NCBI RefSeq assembly: GCF_028369105.1
Contig: NZ_JAQNDO010000001.1
Location: forward strand, 9,022,501-9,086,500
Origin: Polyangium mundeleinium
GTDB taxonomy: Bacteria; Myxococcota_A; Polyangia; Polyangiales; Polyangiaceae
Length of the DNA: 64,000 nucleotides
Direction: 5' to 3'
The position numbers and the translations under genes were made by a program. The notes under the pieces were generated by a model. That model worked only from the letters and a program-made list of their open reading frames with translations. It did not search any database and was not told the DNA's origin. Shown here piece by piece: positions 52,493 to 60,689 of this stretch. Each line of letters opens with the position of its first letter. Position 1 is the stretch's first letter.

Positions 52493-52590
52493 GCAACGGT
52501 ACACAATCAGATCCCTCTTGCCGCTCCCGCTACCGCATCCGCTTCCGCCCACGCATCCGCTTCCGCCCACGCATTCGCCCCCCTCCGCCC
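52493..52590. repeat. Partial copy of the 187-bp element tail with low-complexity tract
   Basis: GCAACGGTACACAATCAGAT and the following CTCTTGCCGCTCCCGC match the last ~38 bases of the two longer copies at 54951-55137 and 56274-56460. A CCGCTTCCGCCCACGCA tract continues to about 52590. It suggests the same mobile end or repeat inserted here. Confidence 0.55.
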
Positions 52591-52623
52591 CCCTTCCCTG
52601 ATGCGGGTCACACGGGAGGCTCC

Positions 52624-53154
52624 ATGCGCATCTGGATCGCCATCGCTGCTCTTCTCGTCCTGGCGGTCGAGTTGACGATGTTCGCCGAGCGGCTGCCGAC
52701 GCCTCGACCTGCGAGCGCGCCGCCGACCGAGTTCTCCGCGGAGCGGGCGATGGTGACCCTGCGCGGGCTCACGGACCTCGGGACCCGCGTCTCGGGCACG
52801 CCGAGCGCGCGGGCCGCGGCGGAGCGGCTCGCCGCCGAGCTACGAACGCTGCCCGGCGTCGAGGTCGAGGTCCAAGAGGCCGCGGGGACGCGCCAGTTCA
52901 CGGACACGCCATTCCCCTACTCGATGTTCGCCTACCGCACGATCAACGTCATCGGGCGCCTGCCGGGTCGCTCGCGCGACGCTGTGCTCCTCAACGCTCA
53001 CGACGATACGACCGGGTCGAGCTTCGGCGCGGGCGACGACGCGTTCGGCGTGGCGGCCATCATGGAGACGATGCGGCGCATCGACACCCTGTTCACCCGC
53101 ACCTCGGCCCCTGCGCGCCACGACCTCACGATGCCCCCTACGCGCCCAGCGTGA
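52624..53154 (+). pseudogene. Truncated M28-family metallopeptidase
   Basis: An N-terminal fragment, 176 codons. A signal anchor (IWIAIAALLVLAVELTMFAE) is followed by LTDLGTRVSGTPSARAAAERLA and the first zinc motif region VLLNAHDDTTGSSFGAGDDAFGVAAIMETMRRID, typical of M28 aminopeptidases of the FXNA-like group. Full-length members continue for several hundred residues with the remaining zinc ligands. Here the reading ends after THRTSAPARHDL-type sequence and runs into the 3' end of the convergent SRPBCC gene. GGGAGG upstream of the ATG at 52624 remains. It is probably inactive. Confidence 0.72.
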
Positions 53155-53647
53155 CGAGCACCTCGTCCAGTTGCCCGAACGTCTCGCCCATCCCGTCGTA
53201 CGCCCCGGAGGCCAGGGCAGCATCGCGAACTTCCTTCGAGCGATAGAGCTCGTGCAGTACCAGCAGCGTCTTGTCGCCTTTTTCCTCGAGGGTCACCGTG
53301 GTGACGGCCCCATCCTCGCCGCTCTCGTCATTCGTCCACACGATTCGCGAGTGCGGTGTCACTTCGATGTACTTGCCGAAGAACGCCATCGTCTTGGTGC
53401 CGTCGACGTCGAACACGAGTCGGTAGCCGCCTCCAGTACGGATATCCGCTTCGTAGGAGAGCAGGGCCAGCGGCATTGACTTCGGCACCCACCACCGCCT
53501 GAACAGCTCGGGCGTGGTCCACGCCTGAAAGACGATGCGCGCCGGGGCGTCGAAGGTTCGCGTGACGACGATCTCGCGCTCGGACTTCGGTTCCACCGTC
53601 GTGCGATTCTTCGTGGTGTCGGGCTCACTATCTTTTTTTGCGTTCAT
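53138..53647 (-). CDS. SRPBCC/AHSA1-domain protein
   Basis: A 169-residue protein of the activator-of-Hsp90-like START-fold family. The markers are REIVVTRTFDAPARIVFQAWTTPELFRRWW, a central GGGYRLVFDVDGTKTMAFFGKY and the C-terminal GMGETFGQLDEVLVTL. Many such genes are translated with an ArsR-type regulator, as here: the regulator stop overlaps this start by 20 bases. AAGGAG lies upstream of the ATG. The ligand is unknown. It partly overlaps the truncated M28 fragment (17 bases), showing where the deletion joined. Confidence 0.92.
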   Translation of the reverse strand: MNAKKDSEPDTTKNRTTVEPKSEREIVVTRTFDAPARIVFQAWTTPELFRRWWVPKSMPLALLSYEADIRTGGGYRLVFDVDGTKTMAFFGKYIEVTPHSRIVWTNDESGEDGAVTTVTLEEKGDKTLLVLHELYRSKEVRDAALASGAYDGMGETFGQLDEVLVTLGA

Positions 53648-53990
53648 CGACCTTCTCCTTGCGTTTCAATTCCTCGATAACCTTGTCCAGCTCGTCGAAG
53701 CGTGAGCCCCAGAGCTGGCGGTACCCTTCGATCCATGCCGTTTCTGACTCCAGTCGGCTCGGGCCGAGCTTGCAGGTCCGCACGCGCCCGACCTTCTCCG
53801 TGGCCACGAGGCCGGCTCGCTCCAAGACGCCGACGTGCTTCTTCATGCCCGTGAGGGTCATGTGGAACTTCTCGGCAAGCTCCGTGATCGAAGCGTCTGC
53901 GCGTCCGAGCTGCTCCAGAACGCCGCGCCGGGTTGCGTCCGAGAGAGCGGCGAAAGAGGCGTCGAGGCGGGCATCCGAATGCTGAACCAT
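53628..53990 (-). CDS. ArsR-family winged-helix regulator
   Basis: A 120-residue DNA-binding protein. The winged helix reads FAALSDATRRGVLEQLGRADASITELAEKFHMTLTGMKKHVGVLERAGLVATEKVGRVRTCKL. It lacks the metal-binding ELCVC motif, so it belongs to the subgroup found upstream of SRPBCC genes. The ATG at 53990 is preferred; a GTG at 54011 is in frame. Regulation of the pair by this repressor is the usual pattern. Confidence 0.92.
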   Translation of the reverse strand: MVQHSDARLDASFAALSDATRRGVLEQLGRADASITELAEKFHMTLTGMKKHVGVLERAGLVATEKVGRVRTCKLGPSRLESETAWIEGYRQLWGSRFDELDKVIEELKRKEKVDERKKR

Positions 53991-54077
53991 GTGGTTCAGT
54001 TTGTAACGCACCGATTCGCCGCGTGCAAGGTGAGATCGAGCGCGCGTGGCTGATCGCCACCACCACCAGCGGATGCC

Positions 54078-54250
54078 ACGACCGACATCGCGAACGCGCT
54101 GCGCCCGCTCACGCCCAGAATCGTCGCCAACGACTTCCTGGTCTTGCGCGGCGTCGCCGTGTCGGGCGGCGGGATCGCGACGTTGCCTTCGTTCATGGCG
54201 CAGCCGTACGTCGCGATCGGTGACCTCGTACGCGTCCTTCCGCCGCGCGG
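54078..54250 (+). pseudogene. LysR-type regulator remnant
   Basis: A frame about 58 codons long encodes DIANALRPLTPRIVANDFLVLRGVAVSGGGIATLPSFMAQ and GDLVRVLPP. This is the substrate-binding domain segment of LysR-type regulators (usual form ND...LR.A...G.GIA.LP.F...L..G.LVRVLP). The N-terminal helix-turn-helix is absent and the reading is shifted on both sides. It is a decayed fragment. Confidence 0.6.
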
Positions 54251-54617
54251 AGCTTCAGGCCGGCCGGGTAGGGCTGATCGCCAGATTGCGTGGACATGCT
54301 TCCTACGCTCGAGCCCGCGCTCAACTCCGTTGGCGAAGCCGGCACGCTTCTGCCGAGCTGGTCCAGCCGCGACGTCCTGCAGCTCGCTCCGAAATTCTGG
54401 GCGCTTAGGGTGAGCAACCCGCCCAATTGCCCTCGCGCACGGACACCGTCACCGCGACGCCACCGCCGCGGCTGTATCCCCAGCTACAGCATGACACCAT
54501 CCCCCGTGGGTCTCGCGCTGAACGTCGAGTTCTTTATCGAGTTTTCTTGCACGGCGAGCACACCTATGCATCGGCGCCTGCAAACAGCAAGCGCGAGACG
54601 TTCACCGAAGCCGCCCT
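54251..54617. other. No recognised gene
   Basis: About 370 bases between the LysR remnant and the transposase remnant. I see no coding frame that makes sense and no repeat. Confidence 0.4.
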
Positions 54618-55004
54618 TCATCGTTGTCCCAGCCGGCGCGCCTTGAGGAACGGCAAGCAGAATTGCCCAATAGGCACCCTCTTGCGCATTGGCGGTCCAC
54701 GCGCCGAGAGCCCTGCACGGGCCAATCCTTCGCGAATTGCATCCGGTATGAGCGCGACATTTCGCCATCGCATCGTGCCCGCGCACTTCGGGCACACCGT
54801 CACGTCGATGGCAAATACATGCCGTAGAAGCCACGCCCACGGCTTGCGGCGACCGTTCGCGTCAGAATCGTCACCTACATTGAAAAGCTCACCGAACAGC
54901 GGCAACTGCCATGCAATGCGGAAAGCGCGTTGGAAGGACCCAGGCGCGGCGCCATCGCGCACGTCGTGCCAAACGAAAGGCGTGCCGATGGCCGACCGCT
55001 TCAT
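54618..55004 (-). pseudogene. IS91-type transposase C-terminal remnant joined to repeat element
   Basis: The frame encodes RRKPWAWLLRHVFAIDVTVCPKC and AGTMRWRNVALIPDAIREGL, the zinc-finger-like C-terminus of IS91/ISCR-type (Y2) transposases. Its first ~18 codons (MKRSAIGTPFVWHDVRDG) lie in the duplicated 187-bp element and are not transposase. The N-terminal catalytic part is missing. It marks an old insertion followed by deletion. Confidence 0.62.
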
Positions 55005-55137
55005 CGCTCATCCCTGACGGCCGCCCCCCTCCGCCATGGCGGCCGCCACACCTGGCAAGGCCCATCGCCTATCCGGCACTCGACCTGCCCCCCTTCCTCA
55101 ACAGCGGTACACAAACAAATCCCGCTTGCCGCTCCCG
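54951..55137. repeat. 187-bp dispersed repeat, copy A
   Basis: From GCCATCGCGCACGTCGTGCC to TTGCCGCTCCCG. It aligns over its whole length without gaps to copy B (56274-56460), at roughly 85% identity by eye, in the same orientation. Both copies run into a GCTCCC-type low-complexity tract. Copy A adjoins the IS91-type remnant, so it may be part of that element's end. Confidence 0.8.
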
Positions 55138-55373
55138 TTCCCGCTACCGCTACCGGGTAGTGGCCGGTTGTGGCAGAAGCGGGAGCGGCAGCGGGGGTGC
55201 TGCCCGACTTCGGGCTGAGTGCCGAGAATATTGCGGCCTTCCGGGACGGCCTGGTGCCGCCCCGGAAGGCCGGGGCGGCGACTGCAACATGGAATGCAAG
55301 ATGCCGCCGCGTGAGCGCGGGAGGGGCTGCTCGCGGCTGCGACGGGTAGCTCGGGCCGGGCGCCAGGCGCCGG
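55138..55373. other. Gap between repeat copy A and the SMI1/KNR4 gene, with hairpin
   Basis: No complete gene. A hairpin CGGCCTTCCGGG (55234-55245) / CCCGGAAGGCCG (55261-55272), with a 15-base loop, lies 100 bases downstream of the SMI1/KNR4 stop. A short frame nearby reads LPDFGLSAENIAAFRDG, which I cannot assign. Confidence 0.45.
55234..55272. terminator. Possible terminator hairpin after the SMI1/KNR4 gene
   Basis: A perfect 12-bp stem with a 15-base loop. It is GC-rich and has no clear U-run on the minus strand, so intrinsic termination is uncertain. It could also belong to a mobile element end. Confidence 0.3.
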
Positions 55374-56090
55374 CTACTCGTTCGGTGCCCAATGCCCGAC
55401 GTCTTCGTGCGTGATGACCTTGCCCACGCGATCGCTGTCCAGGAGGAATCCGAAGGCTCTCTTGGCGTCACCCCGGCTCACGAGGAGCAGCTCGAGATAC
55501 TCGCGAAAATGAATGAGCGCCGAGTCGTCGTACTCGTACCTGTCGTACGCCGCCGCCAGGACCGGATCGGGCTGGCCATTGAGCGCGAAGGCCACGTTCA
55601 CGGTGGGGTAGAACATCTCGAACCCGCGATAGATGACCGCTTCCCGGTCTGCGAGAGCCGCCTTGTAGGCCTCGAGCATCCCGACGACGCCAGACCCGGA
55701 GTTGTTGTTGTTGAAGCTCTCGTCCAGGAAGGCCCGCTTGATCGACGGGATGAGGATGACCCCATCGGGATGCATGGCGTCGCCGTTGTTGCCACCGTAG
55801 AACCAGCCTTCGTCGAAGCTGCCTCCTGACCGCTCGACCTCCTCGCGAACGAGCCGGGCTCGCTCCTCGTACTCCTCGTGGGTTTTACGGATCCACAGGA
55901 GCTGAATGCCCCCGCAGGCCTCGTAGAACTCCGTGATCGCCGCCCCCAGCGGGTACCCGAGGGCCCGCTCGACCTCCTCGATCTCCGAGGGGTCCGGCGG
56001 ACGCACGAGGTAGTGAAGCACATCGATCTCCGGGTCCCGGCGAAGCTCATCCACCATGCCGTCGAATCTTGCGATCAGGTCTGATGCCAT
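55374..56090 (-). CDS. SMI1/KNR4 (SUKH) family protein
   Basis: A 238-residue soluble protein. PPDPSEIEEVERALGYPLGAAITEFYEACGG is the classic SUKH N-terminal segment, and a hydrophobic core follows (GVILIPSIKRAFLDES, FEMFYPTVNVAFALNGQ). Many SUKH proteins are immunity proteins for polymorphic toxins, but many are housekeeping, and no toxin gene is adjacent. It lies between the two copies of the 187-bp repeat, in the decayed region, so it may be a captured cargo gene. The ATG at 56090 has AGAAG upstream. Confidence 0.83.
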   Translation of the reverse strand: MASDLIARFDGMVDELRRDPEIDVLHYLVRPPDPSEIEEVERALGYPLGAAITEFYEACGGIQLLWIRKTHEEYEERARLVREEVERSGGSFDEGWFYGGNNGDAMHPDGVILIPSIKRAFLDESFNNNNSGSGVVGMLEAYKAALADREAVIYRGFEMFYPTVNVAFALNGQPDPVLAAAYDRYEYDDSALIHFREYLELLLVSRGDAKRAFGFLLDSDRVGKVITHEDVGHWAPNE

Positions 56091-56273
56091 ACCATATCTT
56101 CTTTATCGTCCAGAGTTTCGTTGAGGTCTGGTGAAAAAGCAATCGTCCCTAGCGCCGACCCGCGTCGACGTACGGTGTCCGGTCCGCCGCGATCGACCCG
56201 CAGCTCGAGGACCGAGCCTGCCCCCCTGCGCCTGCGCCCGCGCCCGTTGCGACGCCTGCACCGTCGACCCGGT

Positions 56274-56460
56274 GCCATCGCGCACGTCGTGCCAAACGAA
56301 AGGCACGCCGATTGGCGAGCGCTTCATGGATCATGCCCGACGGCCGCCACCCTCCGCCATGGCGGCCGCTACACTTGGCATGGCCCATGGCCCATCCGGC
56401 ACTCGACCTGCCCCCCTTCCTCAAAAGCGGTACACAAACAGATTCCACTTGCCGCTCCCG
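56274..56460. repeat. 187-bp dispersed repeat, copy B
   Basis: Same length and orientation as copy A (54951-55137). The two copies enclose the SMI1/KNR4 gene. Copy B runs into GCTCCC hexamers and then the Suv3-like gene. Confidence 0.8.
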
Positions 56461-56474
56461 CTTCCGCTGCCAAG

Positions 56475-56516
56475 CCCGCTCCCGCTCCCGCTCCCGCTCC
56501 CGCTCCCGCTCCCGCT
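56475..56516. repeat. Seven-copy CCCGCT hexamer tract
   Basis: Seven perfect tandem CCCGCT copies, 48 bases before the ATG of the helicase gene. Such a tract is prone to slippage and could vary in length between strains. Confidence 0.88.
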
Positions 56517-56563
56517 CCCCCCTCGCGTGCGCCTCCCGCCGTCCGCGCTACGCTCGCCCCGCG

Positions 56564-58912
56564 ATGATAGGCTCCGCGGTCACGGCCGTGCTCGGCCCGA
56601 CGAACACCGGCAAAACGCACCGGGCCGTCGAGCGCATGCTGGAGCACGCGTCCGGGATGATCGGCTTGCCGCTCCGGCTCCTCGCGCGCGAGGTCTACGA
56701 TCGCATCACCGCGCGCCTCGGGGAGCAGCGCGTCGCGCTCGTGACGGGCGAGGAGAAGCGCATCCCGCGCCGCGCGCACTACTGGGTCTGCACGGTCGAG
56801 GCGATGCCGCGGAACCTCGAGGTCGAGTTCGTCGCGGTCGACGAGATCCAGCTCGCCGCGCATCCGCAACGCGGGCACGTGTTCACCGAGCGCCTCCTCG
56901 ATGCCCGCGGCACGAAGGAGACCTGGTTCATGGGGGCCGCGTCGATGCAGCCCCTGATCGCCGAGCTCCTGCCCGCCGCGCGCATCCAGACGTTCCCGCG
57001 GCTCAGCCGACTCGCGTTCGCGGGCGCCGAGAAGCTCGCGCGGCTGCCGCAGAGGAGCGCGATCGTCGCGTTTTCCATGCAGGAGGTGTACGAGGTGGCC
57101 GAGCGGCTGCGGGCCACGCGCGGCGGCGCGGCCGTGGTGCTCGGGGCGCTCTCGCCGCGCACGCGCAATGCGCAGGTGGCCATGTTTCAGTCGGGCGAGG
57201 TCGAGTACATCGTCGCGACCGACGCGATCGGGATGGGGCTGAACCTCGACGTGAAGCACGTGGCATTCGCCGCGCTGCGCAAGTTCGACGGCCGCGACGT
57301 GCGGGACCTCGAAGCGGCCGAGATCGGGCAAATCGCCGGACGCGCCGGGCGCTACACGAGTGATGGTTCGTTCGGGACCCTCGCGCCCCTCACGCTGCCG
57401 CAAGGCCTCGCGAACGCCGTGGAGGGGCACCGGTTCCCCGCGGTGCGGCGGCTCGTCTGGCGGAACGCCGATCTCGATACGAGCTCGATCGACGGCCTGC
57501 TCGCCTCGCTGCGGCGCTCGCCGGGGCGGCGCTCGCTCTTGATGCAGGAGAGCGCCGAGGACGCGGCGGCGCTCGCGCGGATGGCCCAGGATCCGACGAT
57601 CCGGGCACGGGCGCAGGGGCGGGAGGCGGTGGAGCTGCTCTGGGAGGTGTGTCGAATCCCCGATTATCGCAAGCTGCTCTTCGAATCCCACGTCGCGCTG
57701 CTCGCGGAGATTTTTGCCCACCTCGCGGGGCCGCGGGCGTGGCTCGACGAGGCGTGGATGGATGAGCGCGTGCGGGAGATCGACGATCCCGCGGGGGACA
57801 TCGATACGCTCATCGCGCGAATCTCGGCCATCCGGACGTGGACGTATGTGTCGCATCAAGGCCGCTGGGTGAAGGACCCGACGGTGTGGCAGGAGCGGAC
57901 CGCGGCGATCGAGGATCGGCTGAGCGACGCGCTGCACGAGCGGCTGGTGCAGCGGTTCGTCGAGAAGAGCGGCGGCGGGACCAAGGCGCGGTCGACAGGA
58001 AATGCGCGCAAAGCGGCGCCCACGCGGGCGGAGCTTCGCGCGATGGACAAGGCGAATCCGTTTGGAAAGCTCGCGGCGCTCAAGGCGCCGCAGGCGCGCG
58101 AGGCGGGCGGGGCGTCGACGGACGAGGCGCGCTGGGTGGAGGCGGTCGTCTCGGCGCGGCACGTGTCGATCGAAGTGGATGCGTCGGGGCGCATCACGTT
58201 CGAGGACGGGCGCGAGCTCGGGCGGCTCGTGCGGGGATCGAGCCTGCTCTTGCCGGACGTAAAACTCGCGCCCCTGCTGGAGCTCGGCGCGGGGGCGCAG
58301 ACGCGTATCACGCGGCGGCTCGTGGCGTTCGCGCGAGATCTCGTGGAGGAGCTCTGCGCGCCGCTCCGGGCGCAGGCGCCGCGCGGGCTCGGGGCCGCGG
58401 CGCGCGGGATCCTTTATCAGCTCGAACAGGGGCTCGGGACGGCGCGGGCCGAGGACGCGGCGGCGCAGATCGCCGAGCTCGCGCTGGAGGACCGAGACAA
58501 ACTCGCGGCGGCGGGCATCGTGGTGGGCGCGCGGGTGCTCTATGTGCCGGCGATGCTCAAGGGCCCGGCACTTTTGCGGCGGAGCGCGCTCGTTTCGGCA
58601 TTCGCGGGAGCGAAGGCGCCGCAGGCGCCGGGACCGAGCGTGGTGTCGGTGCCGGTCACGCGTCCCGCGGACGCGCCGCTCCATACGGCGCTGGGATATC
58701 CGGTCTTCGGGCCTCGTGCGGTGCGCGCGGACGTGGTCGAAAAGGTGCTCGCAGCGATCGAGGCGGAGGGGGGCCTGCCGCCGGCGGGAAAGCTCGCGGG
58801 ATGGCTCGGGTGCCCGGCGAAAGAAGCGGCGAAGGTCGGCGCGGCGATCCTGGGCGAGGCGCGCGGCGAGCCGCGGATGGCCCCGGCCCCCGCGGATGCA
58901 GCGAAAGTGTAA
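56564..58912 (+). CDS. Suv3-like ATP-dependent RNA helicase
   Basis: A 782-residue superfamily 2 helicase. Motif I is GPTNTGKTHRAVERM, motif II is the Suv3-type DEIQ, then GAASMQPLI, VATDAIGMGLNLDV and motif VI QIAGRAGRY. A helical middle region and a C-terminal ~250-residue part follow, the latter containing EARWVEAVVSARHVSIEVDASGRITF and an alpha-helical end. In mitochondria and alpha-proteobacteria Suv3 proteins unwind RNA with exonuclease partners. The ATG at 56564 is preferred because the frame further upstream is made by the hexamer tract and repeat copy B. The C-terminal extension is longer than in the minimal family. Confidence 0.92.
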   Translation: MIGSAVTAVLGPTNTGKTHRAVERMLEHASGMIGLPLRLLAREVYDRITARLGEQRVALVTGEEKRIPRRAHYWVCTVEAMPRNLEVEFVAVDEIQLAAHPQRGHVFTERLLDARGTKETWFMGAASMQPLIAELLPAARIQTFPRLSRLAFAGAEKLARLPQRSAIVAFSMQEVYEVAERLRATRGGAAVVLGALSPRTRNAQVAMFQSGEVEYIVATDAIGMGLNLDVKHVAFAALRKFDGRDVRDLEAAEIGQIAGRAGRYTSDGSFGTLAPLTLPQGLANAVEGHRFPAVRRLVWRNADLDTSSIDGLLASLRRSPGRRSLLMQESAEDAAALARMAQDPTIRARAQGREAVELLWEVCRIPDYRKLLFESHVALLAEIFAHLAGPRAWLDEAWMDERVREIDDPAGDIDTLIARISAIRTWTYVSHQGRWVKDPTVWQERTAAIEDRLSDALHERLVQRFVEKSGGGTKARSTGNARKAAPTRAELRAMDKANPFGKLAALKAPQAREAGGASTDEARWVEAVVSARHVSIEVDASGRITFEDGRELGRLVRGSSLLLPDVKLAPLLELGAGAQTRITRRLVAFARDLVEELCAPLRAQAPRGLGAAARGILYQLEQGLGTARAEDAAAQIAELALEDRDKLAAAGIVVGARVLYVPAMLKGPALLRRSALVSAFAGAKAPQAPGPSVVSVPVTRPADAPLHTALGYPVFGPRAVRADVVEKVLAAIEAEGGLPPAGKLAGWLGCPAKEAAKVGAAILGEARGEPRMAPAPADAAKV

Positions 58913-59015
58913 ATTCGAGCGAAAACGTGCCGAGGATCGGGGAGCCGCCTTGTGGCGCGGGGCGTCCGCATTTATAGTCCGGAGCCTGCTTATTTCCTTC
59001 GTCGAGGTCCGACGC

Positions 59016-59159
59016 ATGCGTGACGCATGGATGCGTACGGGTTTGCTTTTGTGCGGCGTCGTAGGGATGGCCGCAGGCAGCTCCCAGGCCCCGGAGGACA
59101 TCGTCCCGGCCCGCCAGGCCGGTCCCCCCGTGCCCCACGAGACCTTCGATACGCCGTGA
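59016..59159 (+). CDS. Small exported peptide, weakly supported
   Basis: A 47-residue frame with a signal-like start (MRTGLLLCGVVGMAAGSSQA) and a Pro/Glu-rich tail (PEDIVPARQAGPPVPHETFD). GAGG lies eight bases upstream of the ATG at 59016. It ends 14 bases before the beta-helix lipoprotein gene, so the two may be co-expressed. No family is recognised. Confidence 0.45.
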   Translation: MRDAWMRTGLLLCGVVGMAAGSSQAPEDIVPARQAGPPVPHETFDTP

Positions 59160-59173
59160 AAGGAAGAACGACC

Positions 59174-60640
59174 ATGACGAATCGATTGCATTTCGCATCT
59201 CTGGCTGCCTTGCTCGCCGCGCTGCCGATCGCGGGCTGCGGGGGCTCGGACTCGCTGGCCACGCCGGACTGCGGCACGTACGCCGAGGCGCCCGAGAAGG
59301 CATCCGGCGTGGTGTACGTGTCCGCGTCCTGCGGCGCGCGGGACGGGGACGGCTCGGTCGAGCGGCCCTTCGCGTCGATCCAGCAAGGCATCGACGCCTC
59401 GGTCGAGGGCGGCGCGGTGCTCGTCGACGCCGGGACGTATGCCGAGAACCTGAGCATCACGAAGCCGGTGCAGGTCCTCGGCGCGGACAAGGCCGGCGAC
59501 CCGAACAACGCGAGCATCATCGTGCAGGCGCCGTCGGCGTACGCGATCACGGTGGAGGGCGCGACGGACGTGCTCCTGCGCGGGATCATCGTGCAAAGGC
59601 CCCAGGGCGCGGGGATCCGGGTGCAGAAGAATGGCAGCGCCGTGATCGAGGGATCTCGCGTCGAGGGCGCGACCGCGGTGAAGGAGGACGGCCACGGCGT
59701 GATGGCCTCGGACAAGGGCAGCATCATCGTCCAGCGGACGATCATCGTGCAATCCGAGGGCGCGGGCGTGCACGTGAATGCCGCGGGGGCGAAGGTCGAG
59801 CGCAGCATCATCGTGCAGAGCGGCCGCCTCGCGGGGATCTGGGTGCAGAGCGGGGTCGGCGAGGTGTCGCTCCTGGAGAACGAGATTTCCGAGAATACCG
59901 AGGCCGGCATCGCGGTCCTCGGCTCGCGCGCGATCATCGTGCAGAACCAGGTGAAGAACACGAAGAGCCGGGGCCCCGACGGGATGGCGGACGGCATCCG
60001 GGTGCTCGGCAACGGCGCGATCGGCGAATCCTACGTGGAAATCGGCGGCGAGAAGGCCGAGAGCAAGAACGTGATCGAGGGCAACGACCGGGCCGGGATC
60101 CTGTTCTCGGGCGAGCGCGCGCGCGGGATCATCGTGCAAAACGAGGTGATCGGCAATGCCGACGATACGACGCGCGGCGCGGGGATCTGGGTGCAATCGA
60201 AGGCCGGCACCTCGCCGAACGCCGACCAGAGCGTGGGCATCCGGATCGAGCAGAACCGGATCGAGAAAAACCATTTCATCGGGATCGGCGTGACCAACAA
60301 CGCCCGCGCGATCATCGTGCAGAACCAGAGCATCAGCGGGACGATCGCGGGGGAGATCATGGCGAACGGGATCCCCACCAAGATCGGCGACGGGCTCGGC
60401 GTGTACGCCGGCGCGAGCGCGCACGTCGACAAGAACATGATCTCCTCGAACGCGCGCGTGGGCGCGGTGTTCTTCGGGGCCTCGAACATGTGCGTCGTGA
60501 CGAACAACACGTTCGAGAAGAACAACGAGGGGTCGATCATCGTGCAAAACGTGGACGGTCTCGTGCTCGATTCCAACGAAGCCGACGTCCCGCCCGTCGC
60601 GCCGGCCATTCCGATCGGCGTCGATTCGTCCGATCTGTGA
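59174..60640 (+). CDS. Right-handed beta-helix lipoprotein with IIVQ repeats
   Basis: A 488-residue exported protein. The lipobox is LLAALPIAGC, followed by a short linker and GVVYVSASCGARDGDGSVERPFASIQQGIDA, the usual lead-in of parallel beta-helix (DUF1565/NosD-like) proteins. At least nine coils contain the tetrapeptide IIVQ (for example RAIIVQNQ, RGIIVQNE, RSIIVQSG), and others GIWVQS or GIRVQ. The codons of IIVQ are nearly invariant (ATCATCGTGCA). The fold suggests carbohydrate or surface binding; no catalytic residues are evident. The ATG has AGGA upstream. It converges on the ATPase gene. Confidence 0.86.
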   Translation: MTNRLHFASLAALLAALPIAGCGGSDSLATPDCGTYAEAPEKASGVVYVSASCGARDGDGSVERPFASIQQGIDASVEGGAVLVDAGTYAENLSITKPVQVLGADKAGDPNNASIIVQAPSAYAITVEGATDVLLRGIIVQRPQGAGIRVQKNGSAVIEGSRVEGATAVKEDGHGVMASDKGSIIVQRTIIVQSEGAGVHVNAAGAKVERSIIVQSGRLAGIWVQSGVGEVSLLENEISENTEAGIAVLGSRAIIVQNQVKNTKSRGPDGMADGIRVLGNGAIGESYVEIGGEKAESKNVIEGNDRAGILFSGERARGIIVQNEVIGNADDTTRGAGIWVQSKAGTSPNADQSVGIRIEQNRIEKNHFIGIGVTNNARAIIVQNQSISGTIAGEIMANGIPTKIGDGLGVYAGASAHVDKNMISSNARVGAVFFGASNMCVVTNNTFEKNNEGSIIVQNVDGLVLDSNEADVPPVAPAIPIGVDSSDL

Positions 60641-60649
60641 TCCCACCCC

Positions 60650-60677
60650 GGCGGGCGTCTGACGACGCGCGCCCGCC
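60650..60677. terminator. Candidate bidirectional terminator hairpin
   Basis: GGCGGGCG (60650-60657) pairs with CGCCCGCC (60670-60677) across a 12-base loop, between two convergent genes. There is no U-run, so efficiency is uncertain. Confidence 0.35.
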
Positions 60678-60689
60678 TCCCCCTCTCGA

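Noticed and set aside
55374-56090. Calling the SMI1/KNR4 protein an immunity protein
   Set aside because: No polymorphic toxin or secretion gene is next to it, and SUKH proteins have other roles.
56369-60646. 1425-codon frame antisense to the helicase and beta-helix genes
   Set aside because: It spans two well-supported plus-strand genes and their gap, and its composition (Arg, His, Asp) is that of a shadow.
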